Origin: Planctomycetota bacterium | GTDB taxonomy: Bacteria; Planctomycetota; UBA1135 | Assembly: GCA_021776925.1 (NCBI GenBank) | Contig: JAJFFB010000042.1 | Coordinates: forward strand, 1-64,000 | Direction: 5' to 3' | Length of the DNA stretch: 64,000 nucleotides | Part shown: positions 1 to 8,048 of the stretch, one piece after another | How positions within the stretch are numbered: the first letter of the stretch is position 1 | Layout: the number at the start of each line of letters is the position of its first letter | The notes under the pieces: model-generated | The model's database searches: none | What the model was told of the DNA's origin: nothing | What the model saw: only the letters and a program-made list of their open reading frames with translations | Program-made: the position numbers and the translations under genes

Positions 1-24
1 GAATCTGGCCCCCTTCGGTGGCCG
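1..24 (+). repeat. IS left terminal inverted repeat
   Basis: It begins GAATCTGGCCCC and ends TGGCCG. Compared with the reverse complement of the right end it differs at positions 13, 17 and 18 only. Confidence 0.85.
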
Positions 25-30
25 CAAAAA

Positions 31-59
31 CAGGGCCGGGACGTAACGTTCCGGCCCTG
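31..59 (+). other. Subterminal hairpin inside the IS left end
   Basis: CAGGGCCGG pairs perfectly with CCGGCCCTG across an 11-nt loop that can itself pair partly. A stable hairpin just inside the left end, before the transposase start, is a known way for insertion sequences to block transcription or translation entering from the flanking gene. That role is inferred here. Confidence 0.5.
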
Positions 60-97
60 TCTGCGTCTTCCAGGTGTCCCCGCACCCGGAGCACGCC

Positions 98-1120
98 ATG
101 GCCTTTCGTCCCACCTTCTGTCCCAACACCCACTGCCCCACCCGCACCCACACCCGGCCCTTCACCTATCAGCGCCGCGGCTACTTCCGGCGCAAATGCG
201 ACGGCCGTACCGTCCAGCGCTTCAGTTGCCGCAGCTGCGCCCAGCGCTTCAGCAGCCAGACCTTCCGCTTCGACTACCGCTGGCGCAAACCGCGTCTGCA
301 CCTGCGCGTCTTTGACCTCTTCGTCTCCAAGGTCACGATGCGCCAGATGGCGCGTATCACCCGCGTCCGCCGGCCCACCGTAGAGCGCCGCCTCCTGCGT
401 ATCGGCAGCCACTGCAAGGAGTTCCACCGTTTCGTCCTGCACGAGGCCGGGCGCGCCGGCCTCCTCCAGGGCGTCTTCCAGCTCGACGAGCTCGAGACCT
501 TCGAGACCGACCGGCGCCTCAAACCGGTGACCATGCCGGTGCTGATCGAGCGCCACAGCTACTTCGTCGTCTATGGGTCGACCGCGCCGCTGGGGGCCCG
601 CGGTCGGCTGGCGCCGCATCTCAAAAAGCGCAAGGAGCGCTACGAAGCCGCCGAGGGTCGGCGCCGCTCCGGCTCGGTGCGCGCGGTGCGCGAATGTCTG
701 AGCGAATGGGCGCGGGTGCACCGCCGCGGGGTGGGCATGCACCTGCAGAGCGATCGCAAGAGCAGCTACCGGCGCCTGTTCCTGCAGGCGGCAGGAGATC
801 AATTTGGCTCCCACACCACCGAGTCCTCGAGGAGGCGTCGTGACTACGGCAACCTATTGTTTCCCATCAACCACACGCTGGCGATGATGCGCGATGGGAT
901 CTCGCGGCTGGTGCGGCGCAGCTGGGGTGCGGCGAAGCTGCGCGAGCGGCTGGAGGTCCATTTCTGGATCTGGGCGGCGTATCGGAACTACGTGCGCGGG
1001 GTGACGGTGCGCACGCGGGTGACGCCGGCGCAGGCGCTGGGGGTGGTCTCGGGGCGTTATCTGCCGGAGCAGCTTTTGTACTGGCGCTGGCCCGAGTGGA
1101 TGCACACTTACGGCCAATGA
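98..1120 (+). CDS. IS transposase, zinc-ribbon DDE type
   Basis: Predicted 340-residue transposase that would cut and insert the surrounding IS. The N-terminus has a zinc-ribbon-like set of cysteines (C8, C13, then C44-x-x-C47). A helix-turn-helix-like segment follows (VTMRQMARITRVRRPTVERR, about residues 85-105). Acidic residues that could form the catalytic triad occur in FQLDELETFE and LQSDRKSSYRR, followed by NHTLAMMRDGISRLVRRSW, which resembles the end of IS1/IS1595-type catalytic domains. I chose the ATG at 98, with GGAG a few bases upstream. A GTG at 74 would add eight residues. The frame is intact, so the element may be active. Exact family assignment needs a database comparison. Confidence 0.8.
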   Translation: MAFRPTFCPNTHCPTRTHTRPFTYQRRGYFRRKCDGRTVQRFSCRSCAQRFSSQTFRFDYRWRKPRLHLRVFDLFVSKVTMRQMARITRVRRPTVERRLLRIGSHCKEFHRFVLHEAGRAGLLQGVFQLDELETFETDRRLKPVTMPVLIERHSYFVVYGSTAPLGARGRLAPHLKKRKERYEAAEGRRRSGSVRAVRECLSEWARVHRRGVGMHLQSDRKSSYRRLFLQAAGDQFGSHTTESSRRRRDYGNLLFPINHTLAMMRDGISRLVRRSWGAAKLRERLEVHFWIWAAYRNYVRGVTVRTRVTPAQALGVVSGRYLPEQLLYWRWPEWMHTYGQ

Positions 1121-1134
1121 AAGGGGCCAGATTC
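1111..1134 (-). repeat. IS right terminal inverted repeat
   Basis: Reverse complement of the left repeat with three differences. It contains the transposase stop codon (1118-1120). Its outermost bases also supply two bases of the premature stop codon of the interrupted minus-strand gene. Confidence 0.85.
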
Positions 1135-2425
1135 AGTGGTTTGATCTGGATCCAGGCTGCCTCTGATTCGACCTCATCACCGCAGCCAACTCCTTTTCCC
1201 CAATCGCCGAAAACGCCTGGTACAGGATTCCATACCCGCGTCGCACCGGATTCAGAATGCGGCCCGTTCCATGACCCATCAAGGACCCTTGTCCCGGACG
1301 TTGTTGTTTCAAGGTTCGAAGATCTCTGATCAGGTCTTGTACGTGAACCGGTCCTTGATAAACCGCCACCAGATGACCCTTCTGATCAAGCAACAGGCTG
1401 GTTGGCAAGGGGCTTCCGGCAAAGGCACCAACGACTTCGGCGAGCAGAGCTTCGACGGCGAGCAGGAATCGGGAATCGGCCTGGCCAGCGTGCTGATCAA
1501 AGCCGTACTTGGCGATCATTTCGCGTGCCTTGGCCCGCGCCTCATCCGGGTCTGTGGACATCGGCACGATGACCAATCCGAACCTGTCCAGGTCTGCGCG
1601 TCGGCGTTGGAAAGCGTTGTATTCGCGCAGGCAATTGAGGCAATCGGTACCCCAGAGGTTGATCAGGACGGGTTTTCCTGTGAATGACCCGACCTGGCGT
1701 TCAGCATCGTCGTAGGCGGGAATCCGGAGTTTGGCCAGGGGAATCTTCTGGGCCAGGGGTATTCGTACCACGCCCTCCTTGATTTCAGGGAGGGGAGAGG
1801 GGGCCAAAGCGGCGAGGCTGTCGGCATTGGACACCGCGCTGGGTTCAGCGCGACCGCTGCCTTCGACCAGAAGGAATCGGCCGTTGATCTCCACACCGGA
1901 AAAGCTCTCCGAGGTACCGTTGGGCCACACCACAGTGACCTCGTCGACCGACTTCGCTTTGCCGAGGCCGAAGTGCAATCGCTTGGATGACTGGCACAAG
2001 TATCCCTCGCCGGCATGGAGAGTTTGGCGGCAGGTCATGGCGTCGGCCTGAACAATGACATGTGCGCCGATTGCATCACGGTTGCTGGTGGTACCGCGCA
2101 GATTGACAGCCAGGAAGGAGCCTCCGTTCTGCACCCGATTGTGCAGGACACGAAGTCTGGGGGCGGTTCGACTGCGCAGGATGATGTCGAGGCGACCGTC
2201 ATCGTCCCAATCGCTGTAAGCAGTCGAGCGGCCGTCATCGAGGAACTCGGCGGCGGTCAGATTGGAGATGTCAGCAAAACTCCCATCGCCCAGATTTAGC
2301 CAGCTACGGTTGGATTCACGCCCACTCCAGGACGCGCCCTGTTCTCGTACCAGGTTCTGAATGCTGGCCCACGCATTGGCGTAGGCGTCGGACTCTACTT
2401 CTTCGGTCGGGCTCTGCGACGTCAC
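1133..2425 (-). CDS. CRTAC1-like protein, ASPIC/UnbV + TlpA-thioredoxin part (3'-truncated by IS)
   Basis: This is the second half of the gene that starts at 4426. The reading frame is open from just after the in-frame UGA (2443) and continues SFFWRRV into this segment, so the GTG at 2425 is probably not a real start. Visible parts are one last FG-GAP-type calcium loop (DWDDDGRLD), an ASPIC/UnbV-like domain (GAHVIVQAD, HFGLGKA, VTVVWPNG), and a TlpA/AhpC-type thioredoxin fold with the motif CLNC in WGTDCLNCLREY. The product is likely exported with its sister segment, and a redox role is plausible from CLNC. The last residues (RQPGSRSNH) end at a TGA made at the IS junction: host base 1135 plus IS bases 1134-1133. 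Relatives usually carry a further tail here, so the C-terminus is lost. Alternative: an already decaying pseudogene. Confidence 0.75.
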   Translation of the reverse strand: MTSQSPTEEVESDAYANAWASIQNLVREQGASWSGRESNRSWLNLGDGSFADISNLTAAEFLDDGRSTAYSDWDDDGRLDIILRSRTAPRLRVLHNRVQNGGSFLAVNLRGTTSNRDAIGAHVIVQADAMTCRQTLHAGEGYLCQSSKRLHFGLGKAKSVDEVTVVWPNGTSESFSGVEINGRFLLVEGSGRAEPSAVSNADSLAALAPSPLPEIKEGVVRIPLAQKIPLAKLRIPAYDDAERQVGSFTGKPVLINLWGTDCLNCLREYNAFQRRRADLDRFGLVIVPMSTDPDEARAKAREMIAKYGFDQHAGQADSRFLLAVEALLAEVVGAFAGSPLPTSLLLDQKGHLVAVYQGPVHVQDLIRDLRTLKQQRPGQGSLMGHGTGRILNPVRRGYGILYQAFSAIGEKELAAVMRSNQRQPGSRSNH

Positions 2426-2446
2426 GCGTCGCCAGAAGAAACTTCA
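2416..2446 (-). promoter_or_regulatory. In-frame UGA with bSECIS-like hairpin
   Basis: The UGA is at 2446-2444 on the minus strand. Eleven nucleotides later GCGACG pairs perfectly with CGTCGC around the 5-nt loop CGTGA (2432-2416). The loop starts 18 nt after the UGA and has G at its second position. Bacterial SECIS elements are known to place a short stem with such a G-bearing loop about 16-37 nt after the UGA, so geometry fits. Function is inferred; no sel genes are in the window. Confidence 0.5.
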
Positions 2447-4426
2447 CAAATCGTCAGGATCCTTGTTGGTCAGGAAGCCGTTGGGGTTGTAGATGTCGGC
2501 CAAACCGTCGTTGTTGAAATCAAGGAATTGGGAACCCCAGCCCCAGCCGCCGATGGCGACGCCTGACTGCAAGGTGCCATCGGTAAAGGTGCCATCGCCT
2601 TGGTTAACCAGTAAGGTGTTGCCGCGCGCGTGCCGAAGGTAATGACGGTGCTGGTCTTCGTTCTCGCCTTCCATGAACATGTCGGTCTGCGGCACGATGC
2701 GCAATCCCGCAGAAGAGAACATGTTCGTCACCAGAATGTCCATGTCGCCGTCTAGATCGAAATCCGCAGTCGTGGCGCCCATCCCGGCGGCGATGTCTTC
2801 GGCGCCGACGTCAGAAGCGATGTCGGTGAAGTACCCACCGTCATTGCGAAAGAGGTTGTTGCGTCCGAAATCGTTGGCGACGTAAAGGTCGACGTCACCG
2901 TCCAGATCAAAGTCTTCCCATACCCCTGCCAGACTGAACTTCCCATTCACCTTGTCCAGACCGACCTCGGCGGTCGCCAAAGTGAATTGTCCTGGTCCAT
3001 CATTCCTCCAATACAAGTTGGCCGCGCCGTTGTTGGCGTCGTGATAGGGAGTGGGCACGCTGCCCATGACTCCCCCGGTGGCGTATCGCATGGCGTATAG
3101 GTCCAGGTCTCCGTCCTGATCAGGATCCGCTGAGTTGATCGAATAGATGTCTTCCATGCCGGTGCCACGCATTCGCAAGAGCTTGGTAAACACACCGGCG
3201 CCGTTGTTATAGGCCAGGACCAGGTCCGCGCCGACCGAAACCACCAGGTCCTGGTCACCATCATTGTCCATGTCAAGAATCAAGGCACTGCGCGTGGCGT
3301 CGAGGAAACCGAGGCCGGAGGCCACCGTGCCATCGATGACCTTGCCATCGGGCTGATGCAACAACAGACGATTAGGAAGACTGCCCTGCTGCACCAGGTA
3401 GATGTCATCCAGTCCGTCGCCATTGACGTCGCCAACCGCCACACCATGGGCGCCGACGAACGCCGGGCGCAGCAGACGGTCGGCCTTGTTCTGATAGTCA
3501 CCGACACCATGAAGGATTTCACTCTCTACGAAGGGAAGATCCTGCAACACGTGCCCGCTGATATCCGCCAGCAGCGGACCAGGGCTGCTTGCTTCTTCGA
3601 AGCGCAGCAATTTCAAGGACTTCATCCGAACTTCTTCCTCAGGAACGATTTCCCAGGCAATTTCCCATTCAAAATTCTGCTGCACCAGGCGCTCCGAAGT
3701 TTGTCCGCTGAGGTGGCCAATCACGTGGGTGGTGAACCCGCCGACCAGATCCAAATCGACAGAAACAATCTTGGAAAACCCATGCGGCTCGACTCCTTGG
3801 TAGGGGCGTCGAAGGTCTTCGGCCAGGCCGCGCAATCCTGCACTGCCGACGAGCGCAGCCGCTGGATTACTGACGCGCCAAACCGAAATCCCACCGAGGA
3901 CCTTGACGTCTTCGCTAGGCTCGGGCCGCAGCGGAGTCATGCCCTTGAAGGAAGGACCCAGCAGGTTGGCGAGCTGATCCTGGTGCCATTTGGGGGCGGC
4001 GAGCAGGTGGATCCACGCCTTGACCTTGCCTTTGGCCATATCGTGCAGGACTTCACTTTCCCAGCCGTCGGCGCCGGCGTCGCGGCGGCGGAAATTGTCC
4101 TTGGCCCAATCGGGTTGTTCGAAGTCCCTCCGTTCCAGAAGGACATTCGGGTCCTGTTCTGACCCCTGCCCGGGTTCCTGGATGGGCTCCTGCCCAGGTC
4201 CCTGGCTGGACCCAAGCCCGAGTTCCAGGTCGATTTCGGGACCTGGGTCCTGAACTTGCCAGGGACCAGGGTTCGCGCCCGATCCGTCGCCTGGTGCTGC
4301 TTCCAATTCGAGACTGGGTTGGCCTGCTTGGAGGGGAAAAGTGGCCAGGAAGAGGACGGAGACCTGGAGAGGGAGGCGCAGCAAGCCTCCGCATCCGAAT
4401 CGGGTGATGAATTTGGAAGACGGCAT
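2444..4426 (-). CDS. CRTAC1-like secreted FG-GAP protein, N-terminal part (candidate selenoprotein)
   Basis: First 660 codons of a 1096-residue reading frame that continues through the UGA. Residues about 15-35 form a signal peptide. A Gly/Pro/Gln-rich low-complexity stretch with repeated GPGQEP-like words follows (about 45-95). From about residue 300 there is a run of FG-GAP/VCBS repeats with calcium-loop signatures: DVNGDGLDD, DMDNDGDQD, DPDQDGDLD, DFDLDGDVD, DFDLDGDMD and DFNNDGLAD. These build a beta-propeller outside the cytoplasm. The segment ends NKDPDDL-UGA, and the codons after UGA (SFFWRRVTSQSP) continue the same fold, so this is not a natural C-terminus. Either UGA is read as selenocysteine or it is a nonsense mutation. 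Substrate and partner are unknown. Confidence 0.8.
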   Translation of the reverse strand: MPSSKFITRFGCGGLLRLPLQVSVLFLATFPLQAGQPSLELEAAPGDGSGANPGPWQVQDPGPEIDLELGLGSSQGPGQEPIQEPGQGSEQDPNVLLERRDFEQPDWAKDNFRRRDAGADGWESEVLHDMAKGKVKAWIHLLAAPKWHQDQLANLLGPSFKGMTPLRPEPSEDVKVLGGISVWRVSNPAAALVGSAGLRGLAEDLRRPYQGVEPHGFSKIVSVDLDLVGGFTTHVIGHLSGQTSERLVQQNFEWEIAWEIVPEEEVRMKSLKLLRFEEASSPGPLLADISGHVLQDLPFVESEILHGVGDYQNKADRLLRPAFVGAHGVAVGDVNGDGLDDIYLVQQGSLPNRLLLHQPDGKVIDGTVASGLGFLDATRSALILDMDNDGDQDLVVSVGADLVLAYNNGAGVFTKLLRMRGTGMEDIYSINSADPDQDGDLDLYAMRYATGGVMGSVPTPYHDANNGAANLYWRNDGPGQFTLATAEVGLDKVNGKFSLAGVWEDFDLDGDVDLYVANDFGRNNLFRNDGGYFTDIASDVGAEDIAAGMGATTADFDLDGDMDILVTNMFSSAGLRIVPQTDMFMEGENEDQHRHYLRHARGNTLLVNQGDGTFTDGTLQSGVAIGGWGWGSQFLDFNNDGLADIYNPNGFLTNKDPDDL

Positions 4427-4546
4427 GGGGAGTCATGGCGACCCTGGCAGGTGGGCCGTTCCATGCATACCACGATACCCGCCTTCCCTATCCTCAATGC
4501 AAGTTGCGACCGCTGAGGCACACGTTTCGCGAGTTGGAAAAAGCAG

Positions 4547-4602
4547 CACGCACTATCCGGCAGGACCATGGCACCACGCACTATCTGGCAGGACCATGGC
4601 AG
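4547..4602. repeat. 28-bp tandem repeat, two copies
   Basis: Two adjacent 28-base copies (4547-4574, 4575-4602) share CACGCACTAT and GGCAGGACCATGGCA and differ at two positions. They sit between the CRTAC1-like gene and the end of the kinase gene. No gene is visible in 4427-4646. Confidence 0.8.
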
Positions 4603-4646
4603 CTTGCCTCCGGGCTGGTTGCGGCGAATTCTGTCAGGGTGGGGCT

Positions 4647-7112
4647 CTAGCGCTCGACGGGCTGCAGGATCTGGTGCAGGCGGTCGGCGTTGAAATCGTG
4701 CTGGTGCAGGATGTAGACCGCCACGCCCTTTTCACTCGGCGCCTTGCGCCCTATCCACAGCAGGGCGTCGTATCCGGGTTGGCCGAGGAGGACCTTGCGC
4801 AGGGCCTCGCGGGCGCTTTCATCGACCGGCGTGTACACCCCCATGGACGCGCGCGCCGTGGCGATCACCTCAAGACCGGTACTGGCAAGGGGGGCATCCG
4901 GAGCCCCTTCCAGTTCGAAGCCTTGCTGAGTGAGAACCTCGGCCAGCCCCACCACCTGCGCCTTTTCCTCTTCGGTGCGGAAGGAAAGGTCGTCGATTAT
5001 CAGGATGCGTCCGGAATCCTCGCCACGCCCGTTGGTCAGTGCGGCAGCGCTTCTTGGATGCCGCGGCTGCACTCCACCCGTGAGCGCCACTTCAAGGCCT
5101 TCGCTCTGTAGGAACTTGAGCGCGAAACCCCAGCCCTCGCCGTCGAATTCGGGCGCGGAAAGCACGCTTGATGCCTCGGCAGAGGTCATACCGGAATGCA
5201 CTCGCGGTCCGTCGCGGCCCACCTCGATGACACGCGTAGATTGGGCTGATTCCGAAGAGGAGAAGATTACCCCGTTGCCCCACTGGCTGGAGCGGTGTTC
5301 GCGAACAGCCGTGAACGCTCCTGCCACGAGGAGCACCACAAACGCCAGCGCCACCCAGACCCCGCGGTTGGGATTGCTGGTGAAGCACCCGCCGCGTTCC
5401 CGCAGCTGCGCCTTTTTGCCAACCAGATAGGCGCGCTTTTCGGCGATGTGCCGTTTGGCATTCTGGCGTGCCTGACGCGCGGCCTCGCGTGCCTGGCGCG
5501 CGGCTTCGCGCGCCTGCAGTGCGGCGGCGCGGGCGTGGGCCCGCGCCGAACCCGGCACGGGGGGGGGCAAGGTTGCGCCGGCGGCAGCGGCATAGGCGGC
5601 AGTGACCGGGCCCTCGCGATAGGCGGGCCCAGGCAGGGCTTCAAAGGACTCAGGAATGGGCAGCAGGGTGCCCGGCGCGGCTTTGCCGGTCGGCGGCAAG
5701 GGCGGCGGCGGCACCACCGCCGGGTTGACCGCCTGGCCTCCCATGGAAGGCAGATCGGCCGGACGCAGTGCGAACAAATCGTCGGCGAACTGCACCCGGC
5801 GCACGTCGGCGGCCATTTCCGCTGCGTTGGCATAGCGCTGGTTGAGATCGGCCATCGAGCGACGGATGATCCAGGCAACGGTCTCGGGGCAGTTTTTGGA
5901 AACCCGACTCAGGCTGCCGTGCGCCGGGAAGCTGTCTTCAATCATCGAAAACAAGACCGCACCAGCGCCATAAAGGTCGAAGCGCGCGCCGTCGACTTCG
6001 TGCACCTTGGCGCCGCGCAGCGCCTGACGCACCAGCTCCGGATCTCGGTAGTACTCGGTGCCGTGGGTGGTCAGGGTCAGCGCCGAACTCAGCGGTGTGA
6101 CCAGACCGAGGTCGACCAGGTGCGCGCGCCCATTGCGCACGATGATGTTGTCGGGCTTGATGTCTTTGTGCCACAAACCGCCGCAGTGGAAGCGGTCGAG
6201 CGTGGTGAGCAGGTCGGCAAGGTAGCCCAGCGACTCCTTGATCTGTTTGTTGCCCAGCCCCTTCGGCCCGGCCTTGGCGTGCATGCGCTGCACCACCGCG
6301 GAAAGGCTCTCGCCCGGTACATAGGGCATGACGTAGTAGTAACGGCGCTCATCCAGGCCGTGTTCGAGCACCATGCCCATCTTCTTGGCCGATTCCAAGG
6401 CACGGCTCTCGCGCACGATCTGAGATAGATTGGAGCCTTCATCCAAGCCGAAGCACTTGATTACGACCTGCGCCGGAACCGGGTGACCGGCGCGCGCGAA
6501 CTCTTGCTGTTTATCGGCATCGGGCTCGGCAACGTAGAGCTTGGCCCCGGATCCGCCGGTGGGCAGGCTGCCGACCACCTGGAAGCCATCAAAGCCGCGC
6601 CCGCGTTTGGGCTTGTCGCGCCCGGGGGCACCCACCCGGGCCACCGCAGCCTTGGCTGCGCGGCGCTTCAGCAGGCGATGCCGTTTGGGCGCCTTGGCCA
6701 CCGCGCCAGCCGGCGGGGGCAGGTCGGGGCGCAGGCCGCCATCGGCGTCGTAGGCGGCCCGGCGATGGTTGCGTCGCGCCTCAAGCGTTTCGATCAGGTT
6801 GCCGAAGGCCAGCTGATAGAGGGAGCGGCCGGCGCGCAGCCCTTCGGTCTCGAGCTTGCCCCCCCAATGCCGCGCTGCGGACCAGCGCCCAAGGACCACC
6901 TGCAGCAGGATCAGGGGCACGAAGGCCACGCAGGACAGGGTCGAGGCGACCAATTGCAGGAGGTCACGCGCGGAGTGTGTAACGAACATCAGGCTCAGGC
7001 CCGCTACCCAGAAAGCCAATCCGATCAGGCGGAACGCAACAAAAACGCCTAGGCCGGCAGCGGCCACGGCGCCAAGAATGACTACGAAGGGAAGCGAGAG
7101 GGCAGTGGTCAC
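4647..7112 (-). CDS. Membrane Ser/Thr protein kinase
   Basis: An 821-residue Hanks-type kinase. N-terminal hydrophobic segments (about residues 5-75) anchor it. The kinase domain covers about 175-450: a glycine-rich loop (GSLPTGGSGAK), the VIKCFG lysine, the catalytic loop HKDIKPDN and DLGLV in place of DFG. A Pro/Ala-rich linker and an Ala/Arg/Gln heptad-like stretch (REAARQAREAARQAR) follow, then a transmembrane helix (GVWVALAFVVLLVAGAF, about 595-615) and about 200 residues probably outside the membrane, containing ILIIDDLSF. It starts 5 bp after the sigma-factor gene, so the two are one transcription unit. Such kinase/ECF pairs are typical of Planctomycetota, where the kinase is thought to control the sigma factor. 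The target here is not known. Confidence 0.92.
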   Translation of the reverse strand: MTTALSLPFVVILGAVAAAGLGVFVAFRLIGLAFWVAGLSLMFVTHSARDLLQLVASTLSCVAFVPLILLQVVLGRWSAARHWGGKLETEGLRAGRSLYQLAFGNLIETLEARRNHRRAAYDADGGLRPDLPPPAGAVAKAPKRHRLLKRRAAKAAVARVGAPGRDKPKRGRGFDGFQVVGSLPTGGSGAKLYVAEPDADKQQEFARAGHPVPAQVVIKCFGLDEGSNLSQIVRESRALESAKKMGMVLEHGLDERRYYYVMPYVPGESLSAVVQRMHAKAGPKGLGNKQIKESLGYLADLLTTLDRFHCGGLWHKDIKPDNIIVRNGRAHLVDLGLVTPLSSALTLTTHGTEYYRDPELVRQALRGAKVHEVDGARFDLYGAGAVLFSMIEDSFPAHGSLSRVSKNCPETVAWIIRRSMADLNQRYANAAEMAADVRRVQFADDLFALRPADLPSMGGQAVNPAVVPPPPLPPTGKAAPGTLLPIPESFEALPGPAYREGPVTAAYAAAAGATLPPPVPGSARAHARAAALQAREAARQAREAARQARQNAKRHIAEKRAYLVGKKAQLRERGGCFTSNPNRGVWVALAFVVLLVAGAFTAVREHRSSQWGNGVIFSSSESAQSTRVIEVGRDGPRVHSGMTSAEASSVLSAPEFDGEGWGFALKFLQSEGLEVALTGGVQPRHPRSAAALTNGRGEDSGRILIIDDLSFRTEEEKAQVVGLAEVLTQQGFELEGAPDAPLASTGLEVIATARASMGVYTPVDESAREALRKVLLGQPGYDALLWIGRKAPSEKGVAVYILHQHDFNADRLHQILQPVER

Positions 7113-7117
7113 CGGGA

Positions 7118-7867
7118 TCAGTTGGGGTTGGTCCCTAGCCGCGAATCGCCCTCACGTACCTGAGCGTGGTAGATTTCGGCCAGAGCTTCGTCAAAGAGGG
7201 TGTCGTCTGCCTTATTAGGATTCAGCTCCAGTCCGTTTCGCGTTGCTTCGTTGATTTCGTCTTCGGTGAAGGAATAGGTGCCGATGACCTCTTCCAGGCG
7301 CTGTCGCAACATGGTGCGGATTTTGGCCAGCCTGCGGCTGACGGTGGGTTCGCTGATGCCGAGCGAGGCGGCGACCTCTTTGCCGGCGAGGCCGTCCAAA
7401 ACGCGCATGCGATAAATGCTGAAGTCCATAAAATCGGATTCGCTTTCGACGCGGCGCAATCCGGCCTGCACTTTGGCGCGGAAAACCGCCGCCTCGTAGC
7501 CGTGATCGGGGGTCTGAGCAGGCCCCGCAGCCCAACTCTCGTCGTAGCTGGATGGTCTTTTGCCGGAGCCTCGCTTCAGTGCGTTGCGCCGGTCGAGCTC
7601 GTCGCCGAGGACGTGGCGGGCGATGGCCAGCAGCCAGGTCGAAAAGCGGGCGCCCTTGGAAGGGTCGTGGCGATCGATCGAGTCCGACAGCGCCGCCAGG
7701 GTCTCTTGCGAGAGGTCGCGCACCGTTTCGTGGCCGATGCGGCCACGCCCCCAGCGCGACAGCTGGATGTGCAGCACCGGGCCGAAGATCTGCCACAGCT
7801 CATACCAGGCTTCTGGGTCGCGCGCGCGTAGGCGGCCGATGAATCGTGAGGAGAGGCTTTGCACCAT
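7118..7867 (-). CDS. ECF-like RNA polymerase sigma factor
   Basis: A 249-residue sigma-70 family protein. Region 2 spans about residues 10-95 (DPEAWYELWQIF, DLSQETLAAL, FSTWLLAIARH). Region 4 is a helix-turn-helix, GKEVAASLGISEPTVSRRLAKI. A roughly 60-residue tail after region 4 is longer than in minimal ECF factors and could be a kinase or anti-sigma contact. I start at the ATG at 7867 rather than the far-upstream TTG, because a TAGGGT -10 box lies 14 nt before it and the protein then begins MVQSLSSRF. The Ser/Thr kinase gene follows 5 bp downstream, suggesting that phosphorylation gates this factor. Confidence 0.88.
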   Translation of the reverse strand: MVQSLSSRFIGRLRARDPEAWYELWQIFGPVLHIQLSRWGRGRIGHETVRDLSQETLAALSDSIDRHDPSKGARFSTWLLAIARHVLGDELDRRNALKRGSGKRPSSYDESWAAGPAQTPDHGYEAAVFRAKVQAGLRRVESESDFMDFSIYRMRVLDGLAGKEVAASLGISEPTVSRRLAKIRTMLRQRLEEVIGTYSFTEDEINEATRNGLELNPNKADDTLFDEALAEIYHAQVREGDSRLGTNPN

Positions 7868-7881
7868 GGGGAGGTTCCCAG

Positions 7882-7887
7882 ACCCTA
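7882..7887 (-). promoter_or_regulatory. -10 box for sigma/kinase operon
   Basis: TAGGGT on the minus strand, 14 nt before the ATG at 7867, giving an untranslated leader of about 7 nt. No convincing -35 box was seen. Confidence 0.4.
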
Positions 7888-8048
7888 CGTGGCAAGGAGT
7901 GCAGGACGTGAGGAAATGCTCCAGATCGGGCGGAAAAAGGCCGCGAAGGCGAAATCGGACGGTGGGGGATCCCAAAGAGTCTGTGCGGGCCGGGTGTGCC
8001 GGCCGACCTCAAGACCGTCACTCCATGGTAATCAGGAAAAAGCGCATC

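Larger units (their letters stand above)
1..1134 (+). mobile_element. Insertion sequence with zinc-ribbon transposase
   Basis: A single transposase gene lies between 24-bp imperfect terminal inverted repeats (1-24 and 1111-1134, 21 of 24 positions matching). The transposase stop codon lies inside the right repeat, the usual compact layout of an IS. The element has landed in the 3' part of the CRTAC1-like gene on the minus strand and has removed its C-terminal end. The left end is at base 1, so the repeat could extend a few bases outside the window and no target-site duplication can be checked. The family is not assigned. The zinc-ribbon plus DDE-type layout resembles IS1 and IS1595 relatives. 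Confidence 0.85.

Noticed and set aside
2425-2425. GTG at 2425 as an independent gene start
   Set aside because: Coding similarity runs without a gap from the UGA through this codon, and no ribosome-binding site or promoter precedes it.
3356-4162. Plus-strand 268-codon open frame
   Set aside because: It lies wholly opposite the FG-GAP gene, has no start signal and no motif. The minus-strand frame has signal peptide and domain motifs.
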